Shown: one piece after another, positions 1 to 8,385 of the stretch
Layout of the letters: every line of letters starts with the position of its first letter
How positions within the stretch are numbered: position 1 is the stretch's first letter
Source of the DNA: UBA12191 sp009937185
GTDB taxonomy: Bacteria; Planctomycetota; UBA8108; UBA1146
DNA length: 64,000 nucleotides
Direction of reading: 5' to 3'
Assembly: GCA_938075155.1 (NCBI GenBank)
Contig: CALJGL010000023.1
Span: 1 to 64,000, forward strand
The notes under the pieces: generated by a model
What the model was told of the DNA's origin: nothing
The model's database searches: none
What the model saw: the letters and a program-made list of their open reading frames with translations, nothing else
Position numbers and translations under genes: made by a program

Positions 1-897
1 TTGTCTTTCGAGTCTTTTCTTCCACCGAACAGGAGCCTCTGTACGTTTTAAGTTTGTCGTCAGTCCCAACTTGTTCCCACCCCAGATCAACCACTTGGCA
101 GGATCGAAGTGATACCACTTCAATCCGTTTCGGTAGTCGGCAGGGAAGGTGTGATGGAAGTTGTGATATCCCTCGCCAAAAGTGATCAAGGCACAGATCC
201 ACGAATCCTTGGAAGTATTTTTACTAGACCAGGGCTGTGTGCCGATGATGTGGCAAAGGCTGTTGATGCAGAAGGTGGCTTGGTGGGTAAATACGATACG
301 TGCCAGCCCAGCGAAGAGAAGCATGCCGAAGGGACGTCCAATGAGGTATCCAAGCCCGAGGGGGATGAGGATGTCGACGATGAACGCGATAGCCCAATAA
401 TATTTTTGTTGCCACATGACCAGAGGGTCGGCTTTGAGGTCGGGAACATTACTGAAATCTTCAGCACGTTCGTTGGCATGGAAAATCCATCTCATGTGAG
501 ACCACCAGAAACCGCGAGTGGCATCATAGGGATCTTCTCCATGATCGGTGTGCTTGTGGTGACGTCTGTGGGAAGCAGACCAGACTAGCGCACTGTTTTG
601 AAGTGCTGATGCTCCTGCCACGAGTGCTAAGAATTTCCAGATAGGATGGGCTTCATAAGATCTGTGTGCAAAGAGACGGTGGTAACCCACAGTGATGCCC
701 AGCCCTGCAAAGAACCACAACAAGACAGCCGTTACAGTGAGGGCCCAATGATGCCCTTGGAAGTAAACGTAAGTCGGTAGCAGGAAAAGTGTGATGATGG
801 GGCTTAAGCTGAGAAACAGAGTGTTGGACCAGATGATGGGTCCGTCTTTCTGAGAAGGATTCGTAGTCGGAGTATGTTGGAGGTCGGTTGAACTCAT
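1..897 (-). CDS. Acyl-CoA delta-9 fatty acid desaturase (3' end outside window)
   Basis: Membrane di-iron desaturase that would introduce a cis double bond into an acyl chain at the cytoplasmic membrane. I translated it by hand: 299 residues are visible and the stop lies beyond base 1. The three histidine boxes are present: HRLFAH at residues 73-78, HRRHHKHTD at 110-118 and HNFHH at 245-249, with the GEGYHN context typical of stearoyl-CoA-type desaturases. Hydrophobic segments lie at about 25-45, 52-72, 88-105 and 165-205. The ATG follows a GGAAG box at good spacing. It is divergent from the TPR gene. The family is certain; whether the substrate is acyl-CoA or another acyl carrier cannot be told. 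Confidence 0.93.
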   Translation of the reverse strand, partial: MSSTDLQHTPTTNPSQKDGPIIWSNTLFLSLSPIITLFLLPTYVYFQGHHWALTVTAVLLWFFAGLGITVGYHRLFAHRSYEAHPIWKFLALVAGASALQNSALVWSASHRRHHKHTDHGEDPYDATRGFWWSHMRWIFHANERAEDFSNVPDLKADPLVMWQQKYYWAIAFIVDILIPLGLGYLIGRPFGMLLFAGLARIVFTHQATFCINSLCHIIGTQPWSSKNTSKDSWICALITFGEGYHNFHHTFPADYRNGLKWYHFDPAKWLIWGGNKLGLTTNLKRTEAPVRWKKRLERQ

Positions 898-1280
898 GAA
901 TCTTCCGTTCCATTTTGCTGGGAGTCTTCTGGATCAAATCGTTACGCACACAGATTACAACGAATATCGGGGGGGGCGGTCAAACCTTTCGGTGGAATTC
1001 GTTCTCTGAGGTTGTTGAAGCCTTATCAAATGAGGTTCAGCCGACGATATATCGTCATTTCCGCCTATTTCGGAGTCAGAATAGTTTTTACGCGGGGGTG
1101 CACTTTTGCCGATGCTGGGGAGAGTTTACCCGTGAATTTTTCGCGAAAGTCAGCCGTACTCCCATGGATGAGTGTTCCGAGGTAGTCCTCGACAAATCAA
1201 GAATCGCAGGATCTACTCTCATTCTTGAGTATCCAGATACTTGGGTTCCATTCTTCAAGCTCGACCTGAAAGGCCTTTAG
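898..1280. other. Intergenic region between divergent genes
   Basis: 383 bases between the desaturase and the TPR gene, which diverge. It should hold both promoters, but I could not pick convincing -35/-10 pairs. It contains a perfect 14-base palindrome (1043-1056) and an open frame (915-1280) that I do not accept as a gene. Confidence 0.6.
1043..1056. promoter_or_regulatory. Perfect palindrome, possible operator
   Basis: GACGATATATCGTC is a perfect 14-base inverted repeat with no loop, the form expected for a dimeric repressor site. It sits about 145 bases upstream of the desaturase start and 225 bases upstream of the TPR gene. No regulator can be assigned; a single palindrome this short may also be chance. 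Confidence 0.35.
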
Positions 1281-2945
1281 ATGTTATTGCCTGCAATATT
1301 TTTTTCCCTATTGGTGATTCCAAGCCAAATACTTGATGAACCTCAGCTACCAGAAAATCTTCCTGCACCTCCTATGATTCTCGATTCGTTGGGAGAATAC
1401 CAAAGAGAAGTCGTCACAGATTCGGAAGAAGCGCGTGTTTGGTTTGATCAGGGATACAACCTGATGCTGTCCTTTAATTTTAACGGCGCTATTCGCTCTT
1501 TTTATCAGGCCACGATTCATGATCCTGAGTTTGCCATGGCTTGGTGGGGAATCGCTTATTCATCCGGCCCCAACATCAATGTACCTCAGATCATGCCTGG
1601 ACCCTTTGCAGGTTGGTGTTACTCCGCAAGTAAGAAAGCGGCAGAGTTTGCCGATCAGGAATCGCTCCCCAATCAGGCCATTATCGCCGCCTTACAAAAG
1701 CGTTATGACTGGCCCATGCCCGAAGATCTGACCGAACTGAACGAGGCTTACCGGGATGCCATATTGGCCGTTCACGAGAAGTTTCCTATGGATTCGGATA
1801 TCGCTACATTGTCAGTGGAATCGATGATGTTGATGCAGCCTTGGAAATACTGGAGTGCCGATGGAGAACCGCAGGGAAATACTCTTCAGTTCAAGGGCAT
1901 CATTGAGCAAGTCCTGAATAGGGAGCCGGAACATCCGGCGGCGTGTCACCTCTATATCCATATTATGGAATCCTCTCAAAACCCAGGTATGGCTGAGAAA
2001 GCGGCTGATCGCCTCTTGAATCTGATTCCCGGTGCTGGGCACATGGTCCACATGCCGTCACATATCTGGATGTCCACAGGGCGTTATGCGGAATCAGCCG
2101 ATTGTAATCGAAATGCTGTTGCCCTCGACGATGCTTGGTTTGAAAGGAATGGTGGTCCTACCGATTACTATTTCTATAGCATGCATAATCGTCATTTTCT
2201 CGGTTACTCAACTTTGATGTTGGGACGCAGTCACGAGTGTATTGAAGTCACTTCGGCCATCGCGGAAAACGCACCTCCACAGCTCTTCCAGCAGTTCGCT
2301 TTCTTTAGTGACAACTGGGCCGCTTCTGAGTACCACGTGTTGGTTCGCTTCGGAAAGTGGGAGGCGATTTTAAAGAAACCTATGCCGGAAGAGTGGCGAT
2401 ATGTTTCGAGAGCGGTTCTGCACTATGCTCGCGGAGTGGCTTATGCCAACACCGAACGTTTTGAAGAAGCGCGTGCGGAGTTGAAGAAATTTAATGAAGC
2501 GACGGAAGAGATCCCCGAAGAGTTCACCATGGGAGATAATCCATGTGATGAGGTGCTCGCTGTCGGTCGAGGAGTTCTCGAAGGCGAGATTCTCTTCAAA
2601 GAGGGAAGTCATGAAGAAGCCCTCGTGAAACTTCGGCAAGCCGTCGAGTTGGAAGATCAACTGGTCTATGCCGAGCCTCCCTCATGGCCGGTTCCTGCGA
2701 GGCACCCCTATGGAGCACTGTTGAACACCGCAGGTCAGTTTGCTGAAGCGGAAAAGGTATTCCTCAAGGACTTAGAGCATTATCCAGCCAATGGTTGGGC
2801 TTTGATTGGTTTGACCAATGCTTTGGAAGGCCAGGGACGCAGTGACGAAGCGGATATGACTCGCAAAGCATTTCAGATGGCTTGGAAGCATGCTGACGTG
2901 GTTCCGACATCAGCCTGTTATTGCGGTGAAATTCGCTCTCGATAA
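1281..2945 (+). CDS. Secreted TPR-repeat protein
   Basis: 554-residue protein with a short hydrophobic N-terminus (residues 1-16) that looks like a Sec signal. It then has repeated helix pairs of TPR type: about 55-95 (WFDQGYNLML... AIRSFYQA), 205-250, and several between 380 and 530 (ARGVAYANTERFEEARAEL, EEALVKLRQAVEL, EAEKVFLKDLEHYPANGWAL). Cysteines and histidines in the middle (HPAACHLYIHIME, HMVHMPSHIW) recall a TPR family often found beside metal or redox proteins, but I cannot name a function. It is a single gene followed by a terminator-like hairpin. The start is an ATG directly after an upstream in-frame stop, with only a weak GAAAGG box. Confidence 0.85.
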   Translation: MLLPAIFFSLLVIPSQILDEPQLPENLPAPPMILDSLGEYQREVVTDSEEARVWFDQGYNLMLSFNFNGAIRSFYQATIHDPEFAMAWWGIAYSSGPNINVPQIMPGPFAGWCYSASKKAAEFADQESLPNQAIIAALQKRYDWPMPEDLTELNEAYRDAILAVHEKFPMDSDIATLSVESMMLMQPWKYWSADGEPQGNTLQFKGIIEQVLNREPEHPAACHLYIHIMESSQNPGMAEKAADRLLNLIPGAGHMVHMPSHIWMSTGRYAESADCNRNAVALDDAWFERNGGPTDYYFYSMHNRHFLGYSTLMLGRSHECIEVTSAIAENAPPQLFQQFAFFSDNWAASEYHVLVRFGKWEAILKKPMPEEWRYVSRAVLHYARGVAYANTERFEEARAELKKFNEATEEIPEEFTMGDNPCDEVLAVGRGVLEGEILFKEGSHEEALVKLRQAVELEDQLVYAEPPSWPVPARHPYGALLNTAGQFAEAEKVFLKDLEHYPANGWALIGLTNALEGQGRSDEADMTRKAFQMAWKHADVVPTSACYCGEIRSR

Positions 2946-2981
2946 TGATTCGGAGCGTTCCCGATTATTCATGACTCACTT

Positions 2982-3018
2982 CAAGCCCCGGGTTCAACAG
3001 ACATCCGGGGCTTGATTT
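2982..3018 (+). terminator. Terminator-like hairpin after TPR gene
   Basis: A 10-bp GC-rich stem (2982-2991 with 3005-3014) and a 13-base loop, followed by a short T-rich tail (ATTTGTAT). The weak T run makes this a moderate rather than strong intrinsic terminator. Confidence 0.6.
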
Positions 3019-3082
3019 GTATCTATTCGCGTGATCGACTGATGTGGCACGATAATACGTATCAAGAGAAGGGTTGGGGGCG

Positions 3083-3742
3083 ATGGAATTCGAGATTAAG
3101 GGGAATCCCGACTTTGGAGAGGCCCGTGCCAAACTCGGAGCGGGTGATTCTTTTCATGCCGCCTCTGGCGCCATGAATTGGCATCGAGGTCCGGTTTCAT
3201 TTCGAGCGAAATTAATGGGCGGTTTTTTCCGCTCTTTGTTCCGCAAGGTCCTTGGTGGGACCTCCATGTTTATCAATGAATATCAGGCAACTGGGCCCTC
3301 GGAAGTTGCTTTTTCTCACTGCGTTGCCGGAACTTTGGTAAAGATTCCTGTCACTTCTGAAGGGCTGCTCATCTCTGGAGGAGCTTTTACAGCGTGCACA
3401 ACCGGTGTCGATATGAGAACACAGTTTGGCGGCCTCAAAGCCTTCTTCAGTGGCAAAGGTGCTTTTTTCATCCAGGCGTCCGGTTCTGGAGATGTATTCT
3501 TCGGTGCATACGGTGCTGTCGTTGAAAAAGAGTTGGACGGCGAATTGATTATCGATAATGGCCATGTCCTCGCCTGGGAAAATACTCTCGACTGGACTCT
3601 TGAAGGCGCAGGGGGTCTGAAGAGCACTCTCTTTTCTGGAGAGGGTTTAGTGATGCGATTTAGCGGTCGGGGGAGAATCTGGGTTCAGACCCGACATTTG
3701 ACAGGCACGGCGGGCTGGATTACGCCCTTCCTCAGATCATAG
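3083..3742 (+). CDS. AIM24 family protein, copy 1 of 3
   Basis: 219 residues of the AIM24 (TIGR00266/DUF124) beta-prism family, usually named after a yeast mitochondrial protein and of unknown biochemical role. Family signs are the early 'SGAMNW' turn, the GGFFRSLFRKVLGG segment, and the repeated 'FSGKGAFFIQASGSGDVFFGAYG' type strand. I chose the ATG at 3083 over the upstream TTG at 3074 because AGAAGGG lies 9 bases before it. It is followed after 8 bases by copy 2; the three genes form a tight tandem unit. Confidence 0.88.
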   Translation: MEFEIKGNPDFGEARAKLGAGDSFHAASGAMNWHRGPVSFRAKLMGGFFRSLFRKVLGGTSMFINEYQATGPSEVAFSHCVAGTLVKIPVTSEGLLISGGAFTACTTGVDMRTQFGGLKAFFSGKGAFFIQASGSGDVFFGAYGAVVEKELDGELIIDNGHVLAWENTLDWTLEGAGGLKSTLFSGEGLVMRFSGRGRIWVQTRHLTGTAGWITPFLRS

Positions 3743-3750
3743 GAGGATCG

Positions 3751-4440
3751 ATGAAATTCAATATCCTCGAAACGGGCGCATTCCAATCTGCTCTGGTCGA
3801 ATTTGAACATGGAGAAGAAGTGTTCAGCGAATCCGGAGCGATGGTTCGTGCTTCCGGAAATGTTGATATAGATGTGAGTACACGCAGCCGTGGCAAGAGC
3901 GGCATCATGAGTGGCCTTAAACGAATGTTCAGTGGTGAGTCTTTTTTCGTGAGTACCTACAAGGTAGGACCGGGCGAGAAAGGTGAGGTTGGTCTTGCAC
4001 CTGTCCTTCCAGGAGAGATGAAGACCATCTCGCTAGATGGTTCGACCACATGGGTTTGTTCCGGAGGCTCATTTATTGCTGCCGGCGGTGACGATGTGGA
4101 AATGGAGACTCGATTTCAAGGTTTCGGCAATGTGTTCAGTGGAGAAGGATTGTTCTTCCTCGAATTGTCAGGAGTGGGTAAGGCGTTAGTCGGTGGATTT
4201 GGAGCCTTGCATGAAATTGAAGTCTCTGGAGAGTTCACTCTCGATACAGGGCACCTCATCGCCTACGAAAAAACTCTGGAATACAAGATCTCCAAAGCCG
4301 CAAATTCTCTGACGCAGAGTTTTCTTTCAGGAGAAGGCTTTGTCATGAAGTTTGAGGGGCATGGAAAATTGATCGTGCAGACTCACGATGTGACGGGGTT
4401 TGGGCGAAGACTCGGACCGTTGTTACCGGAGAGGGAGTAA
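3751..4440 (+). CDS. AIM24 family protein, copy 2 of 3
   Basis: 229 residues, clearly paralogous to its neighbours. It has the ESGAMVRASG opening, the GIMSGLKRMFSGESFFVSTY segment and the GEGLFFLELSGVGKALVGGFGA strand pair, closing with GEGFVMKFEGHGKLIVQT. No signal peptide. An AGGAGG box lies directly upstream of the ATG, and copy 3 follows after 3 bases, so co-translation is likely. The copies differ enough in sequence to be old duplications. Biochemical role unknown. Confidence 0.9.
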   Translation: MKFNILETGAFQSALVEFEHGEEVFSESGAMVRASGNVDIDVSTRSRGKSGIMSGLKRMFSGESFFVSTYKVGPGEKGEVGLAPVLPGEMKTISLDGSTTWVCSGGSFIAAGGDDVEMETRFQGFGNVFSGEGLFFLELSGVGKALVGGFGALHEIEVSGEFTLDTGHLIAYEKTLEYKISKAANSLTQSFLSGEGFVMKFEGHGKLIVQTHDVTGFGRRLGPLLPERE

Positions 4441-4443
4441 CTC

Positions 4444-5187
4444 ATGAAATATCGTATCGAATGTCAACCGGGATACTCCTACCTCGAAGTAGAACTCAAT
4501 CCTGGAGATAGCATTGCCTCCGAATCGGGGTCGATGGCGTGGATGGACCCTGGAGTCGAGATGGAAACTTCGACCCGAGGGGGCGTTTTCGCAGGATTGA
4601 AGCGCTCTTTTCTCAGTGGGGAATCCTTCTTTCAAAACACATATACCACTGAAGAAGCGGGTTCTCGTTTGGCTCTGGCTCCGGGGCCTTCCGGATCTAT
4701 CGTCGCCCTCGAACTGAATGGCGAAGAAGTCTTCTTGCAGAAGGGGGCTTATTTGGCCTCCATCGGAGACATCAAGATCGATACCAAGTTTGATGGCCTT
4801 CGAGGATTTTTCAATGAGGGTTTGTTTATCCTAAAGTGCTCGGGAACTGGAACACTCTTCTTCAATGCCTTTGGAGACATTCAGGAGGTTTCTCTTACAG
4901 GTCAAAAGGTTGGCAGTGATGTCGATGACGCTTTTGATGCTGGCTGGGAAGAAACTGCTCAGGTCTCTGGCGATTATACTGTGGATAATGGTTACGCCGT
5001 AGCATGGGATCCTAGCTTGGAATACCGTTTGACCACGGGAAGAAAGATACGTTCTTTCCTTTTTGGCGATCAGATCATGCTCAGATTTTCTGGGGTAGGT
5101 CGCGTGTGGGTTCAGAGCCGAAGTCCACAGGCTTTTGCCAGTTGGATTCATCCTTTCCGCCGAGTGAAATCAAAAAACAATAAATGA
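4444..5187 (+). CDS. AIM24 family protein, copy 3 of 3
   Basis: 247 residues and the longest of the three. It shares ESGSMAWMDPGVEMET, GVFAGLKRSFLSGESFFQNTY and a C-terminal VWVQSRS strand with copies 1 and 2. It carries an insertion at about residues 157-175 (DVDDAFDAGWEETAQ) before the YTVDNGYAVAWD strand. The GAGGGAGTAACTC box that overlaps the end of copy 2 serves as its ribosome site. The next gene (5341) is 153 bases away and probably has its own promoter. Confidence 0.9.
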   Translation: MKYRIECQPGYSYLEVELNPGDSIASESGSMAWMDPGVEMETSTRGGVFAGLKRSFLSGESFFQNTYTTEEAGSRLALAPGPSGSIVALELNGEEVFLQKGAYLASIGDIKIDTKFDGLRGFFNEGLFILKCSGTGTLFFNAFGDIQEVSLTGQKVGSDVDDAFDAGWEETAQVSGDYTVDNGYAVAWDPSLEYRLTTGRKIRSFLFGDQIMLRFSGVGRVWVQSRSPQAFASWIHPFRRVKSKNNK

Positions 5188-5340
5188 CCCGCGTCCGATT
5201 TTCTGGGGTTTTCTCATGTAAATCTGATACGGGCTTGCAGGGTGAGAATCTTGCAATGAAATGCTCTTGAATAATAACACTCTCGTAAAATATCTGTCCT
5301 TGCAGGCACCTGTAGGATTTTAGAGTTGAGGAGGTACAAA

Positions 5341-6480
5341 TTGGGTTTTTCAAAATCAGCGATCCAAGCCATTCAGAAGGCAGGGACTCCGGGTGAAGTT
5401 TCCGCAGGAGATCTTCTGATCGAGGAAGGAGTGTTTGACGAAACCCTGTACTACCTAGAATCGGGAAAAGTAGAGATTCTTCGTGGAGGAGAAGTGGTCG
5501 ATACCATCTCCTCTGGAGATGTTTTTGGCGAGGTGGCCTTTGTTGAGAAGCGCCCTCGTACTGCGAGTGTCCGGGCTATGGAATCATGTTCCTTTGTTGC
5601 TGTGCAGCGTCAGGATTTACTCCGCTCTCTTGCTGAAGATTCTGAGGCACTCTTTAATTTCGTGCACGCCATTGAGGAGCGCAGAAATGCGCATATGGAA
5701 TCCCATGATGGCCAAGAGGTCGATGCTTTTCTCGAAGGTGTCGCTACCGAAGCGACTTCACATCGAGCTGTTCACCATCCTTACCTTCTTGCTCTCAGAG
5801 ATAGATCTCTTCCAGATATGAAGTGGGCTCTGGCTGATTTCGCTCGTCAATATCTGGGATATTCGTCACATTTTCCTCGTTACCTCACCACTGTCATCGG
5901 CAGATTAGAGGTTCCGGAACATCGATCTGCTTTGATGGAAAACCTGACGGAGGAATCAGGTATTTATGAGAGCGAAGAAATGGAAGAACTCGCAGAAATT
6001 GGGGTCGAGCAGGAGTGGATCGATGGGATTCCTCATCCTGTATTATTTCGAAGATTTTGTTTAGCTGCTGGAGTCGATCAAGAATCATTGTCAGAAGATG
6101 CGGTGGAAGTGGTTTGCTGGAGAGAGATGTTTCTCGGTGTTCTTTCCGGAGGATCTACAGCAGAAGCCCTGGGAGCGCTGGGGCTGGGTACCGAAAATGT
6201 TGTCAGTACCATGTACCAGCATTTCCTTCCTGCTTTGGAAGTCTTGGAGGTGCCGCCTTCTGAAACGGTGTTCTTCCCCTTGCATGCAGCAGTCGATGAC
6301 CACCATCAGGAAACTCTTATGGAGATATCTAAGCACTACGCCGCGACGTCGGAGGGACGTAGGGATTTGCTCAAAGGGATGCGAAAGGCATTAACTCTTC
6401 GTGCTGGTTTTTGGGATTGGTTACACGCCAGGGCCCTGACGAAGGGGCAGTCCGACGAGGGCGCGACTCAACTCCTCTAG
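5341..6480 (+). CDS. cNMP-binding domain fused to haem-oxygenase-fold iron redox domain
   Basis: A two-domain protein of 379 residues. Residues about 15-110 are a cyclic-nucleotide-binding fold (GDLLIEEGVFDETLYYLESGKVEIL, then GDVFGEVAFVEKRPRTASVRA, the phosphate-binding cassette with its FGE...RTA signature). Residues about 130-365 are an all-helical TENA/PqqC/haem-oxygenase-like domain with candidate metal ligands in EATSHRAVHHP, ENLTEESGIY and HAAVDDHHQET. The start is TTG 5341, because a perfect GAGGAGGT box ends 5 bases upstream; the in-frame TTG at 5326 lies within that box. Inference: a cyclic nucleotide may switch an iron-dependent oxygenase or oxidase. The substrate is unknown. Confidence 0.82.
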   Translation: MGFSKSAIQAIQKAGTPGEVSAGDLLIEEGVFDETLYYLESGKVEILRGGEVVDTISSGDVFGEVAFVEKRPRTASVRAMESCSFVAVQRQDLLRSLAEDSEALFNFVHAIEERRNAHMESHDGQEVDAFLEGVATEATSHRAVHHPYLLALRDRSLPDMKWALADFARQYLGYSSHFPRYLTTVIGRLEVPEHRSALMENLTEESGIYESEEMEELAEIGVEQEWIDGIPHPVLFRRFCLAAGVDQESLSEDAVEVVCWREMFLGVLSGGSTAEALGALGLGTENVVSTMYQHFLPALEVLEVPPSETVFFPLHAAVDDHHQETLMEISKHYAATSEGRRDLLKGMRKALTLRAGFWDWLHARALTKGQSDEGATQLL

Positions 6481-6493
6481 TCTTTGGTTCTGA

Positions 6494-7408
6494 TCAGCCG
6501 CAGACCCATTGTCGTAACAGGAGTCGAGGAGCATTCGGATCGTCTTCGTAAGCGGTTCTGTCATGGAGCGTGGTCGTATTGTGAACCCAGAGCATTTCAC
6601 CTCGTTGTAAGGTAAAGGTGGCGACTGAATCGGGTTCTTCCAAAGTGCTATCCAATTGGTCGAGGGCACTTTGCAATTGCGAGTGTGGTTCTATTTCTGC
6701 TTTCTCATAACCCTTCTCGATCCAAAATCGCATATATCGGCAAACGGGACCTTTGGTTGTATCGGTCACCTCAAACACGGGGAAGCGATTTCGTAATCGT
6801 TGACTCTGATCAGCACCGGGTGTGACGATATCTCGATAGTGCGGTTCTTCAAGAATCCTGCATAACTCAGGGAAATTTCGAGAGAGTTTTTCGTGAGCCA
6901 GGAGTGCGCATGCAATGCGAGAAGCGCCTCCGACGGGAGCGGGTCGAATACAAATCAATCCGACAAGGTCGGGGAGAACATCGACGGCACTCGAATCGGT
7001 GTGCAGACCCGTGGCCGCTTTGGTCTGGCTGACGGGAATGGCTTTCTTAGTGTAGTCTCCTCCCCGATCTTTGACTTCGTAGAGTCGACCATAATTGCCG
7101 AGTGGTTGTCCGAGATGCACACCAAAGGCGAGGTAGTACCTTCGTAGCAAGTTATCACTCATAGCGCTTTCCGGAGGGGCTGAAACTCTGACCACGCCAC
7201 TCCCGTGGTAAACCTCCGCTCGAGTTTTTTGAGCGAGCTGGGCGAGTCGGGTCATCCCTGATACATGCTCAAGAGTGACTTCGTCATCGACAATCGTCGG
7301 GCAGGTTTCTTGCCAGTGTTGAAGCTCCTGCACGATACCTTCATCGAAGGTCAGGCAATGTTGAGGTCTTTGGGAAAGATCTGTATTTGTCCACGGTGCT
7401 CGGGTCAT
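6494..7408 (-). CDS. TauD/TfdA-family Fe(II)/2-oxoglutarate dioxygenase
   Basis: 304 residues. The facial triad is visible: HTD at residues 136-138 and the distal histidine at 282 in NTTTLHDR, with the 2-oxoglutarate-binding arginine at 295. These are the marks of a TauD-type oxygenase that hydroxylates a small molecule using 2-oxoglutarate and O2. It lies 5 bases downstream of the methyltransferase gene on the same strand, so the two very likely form one operon and may act on the same metabolite. The substrate cannot be deduced. It runs convergent with the cNMP fusion gene, with ends 13 bases apart. Confidence 0.85.
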   Translation of the reverse strand: MTRAPWTNTDLSQRPQHCLTFDEGIVQELQHWQETCPTIVDDEVTLEHVSGMTRLAQLAQKTRAEVYHGSGVVRVSAPPESAMSDNLLRRYYLAFGVHLGQPLGNYGRLYEVKDRGGDYTKKAIPVSQTKAATGLHTDSSAVDVLPDLVGLICIRPAPVGGASRIACALLAHEKLSRNFPELCRILEEPHYRDIVTPGADQSQRLRNRFPVFEVTDTTKGPVCRYMRFWIEKGYEKAEIEPHSQLQSALDQLDSTLEEPDSVATFTLQRGEMLWVHNTTTLHDRTAYEDDPNAPRLLLRQWVCG

Positions 7409-7413
7409 GACGT

Positions 7414-8184
7414 CTACTTCCCGACCTTAAAGGCCATATGAAGGGGAAGGTCCGCAAGTGGACCGAAGAAATCTTCATCTTCAGCGATCATCTTCTCAGT
7501 GACGGCGAGTTCCCGGAAGTCGGGGAAATGGGTAAATCCTGCTGTGCGTAAACCGTCGAGTACATCTTGAAAAGTTTTGTGGAGGCACCGCACCGAGACT
7601 TCCGAGCCATCCCGTTGAGCCATCCGGCCTTCGAATGTCTGGTCCCGACCGCTGAACCAGCCGCCGGATCTTTCAAAGTGAAAACTGTCAGTTCCCGAAT
7701 CCATGAAAGGGTTCACAGGGTGGGGTAGTGAAAAGATGAAGTGGCCGTCTGGTGCCAAGTGATCATAGACCCGTTTCATCGACAGCTGCATCTGCTCGAC
7801 GGTTGTGTAGTTGTAGACGAAGACGGCGGTGATCAGATCATATTCACTCAACTGTGCTTTGAAATCAGTGGCGCATCCCACCGAGTATGTGATCTCCAGT
7901 GGAATTTGCTGTTCGTTGGCTTGCGCCAACTCAATCATCCCCGCGCTGATATCGATGCCCTCCAAATGTTGGGCTTTCTCAGAGGAAGATCTCGCCAACT
8001 GGCGGGTGAAGTAGCCTTCGCCGCAGCCCAGATCGAGGATCCTTTTCTCGGCAACGGGTGTGGACCACTGTAAGAGAAATGGCCGGGCGGTCCAATCGGA
8101 GAGAAGGCGAGGTTCATCCCGGGCCCAACTTTTGGAAGTGTCATCGAACATGTCCTGGGAAGATTGATCTGTCATGGCACCCAT
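7414..8184 (-). CDS. Class I SAM-dependent methyltransferase
   Basis: 256 residues. SAM motif I is clear (RILDLGCGEGYFTRQLA, about residues 47-63), followed by the acidic LEGIDISAGMIE loop and a HFIFSLPHPV segment. The closest style is the UbiE/type 11 small-molecule methyltransferases. An alternative start lies 9 bases inside (MTDQSS, ATG 8175). It is the first gene of a two-gene operon with the TauD-like oxygenase, so a methylation-plus-hydroxylation step on one compound is a reasonable inference. The methyl acceptor is unknown. Confidence 0.85.
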   Translation of the reverse strand: MGAMTDQSSQDMFDDTSKSWARDEPRLLSDWTARPFLLQWSTPVAEKRILDLGCGEGYFTRQLARSSSEKAQHLEGIDISAGMIELAQANEQQIPLEITYSVGCATDFKAQLSEYDLITAVFVYNYTTVEQMQLSMKRVYDHLAPDGHFIFSLPHPVNPFMDSGTDSFHFERSGGWFSGRDQTFEGRMAQRDGSEVSVRCLHKTFQDVLDGLRTAGFTHFPDFRELAVTEKMIAEDEDFFGPLADLPLHMAFKVGK

Positions 8185-8385
8185 TTCGAAAAAAATCCAC
8201 TTGAGTAGGGTTCATTCTACTTGTGGGGGTTGAGGAATCCCAGAAGTAGCTGAGAGTTGATTCTAGTTGTACTACTCACCTTGAAACTCGATCAGGTTTG
8301 TTCTCAGTGGTCTTCGAATGATCGAAGTCTCTCGATGGTGACGATCGGAGTTCAGGAACCTCACGTATTGTGGGGGGGGGAAGTC

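Noticed and set aside
915..1280. 121-codon plus-strand frame before the TPR gene
   Set aside because: No ribosome site, no domain, biased towards Phe, Arg and Trp as expected from non-coding DNA, and starts beside the desaturase promoter.
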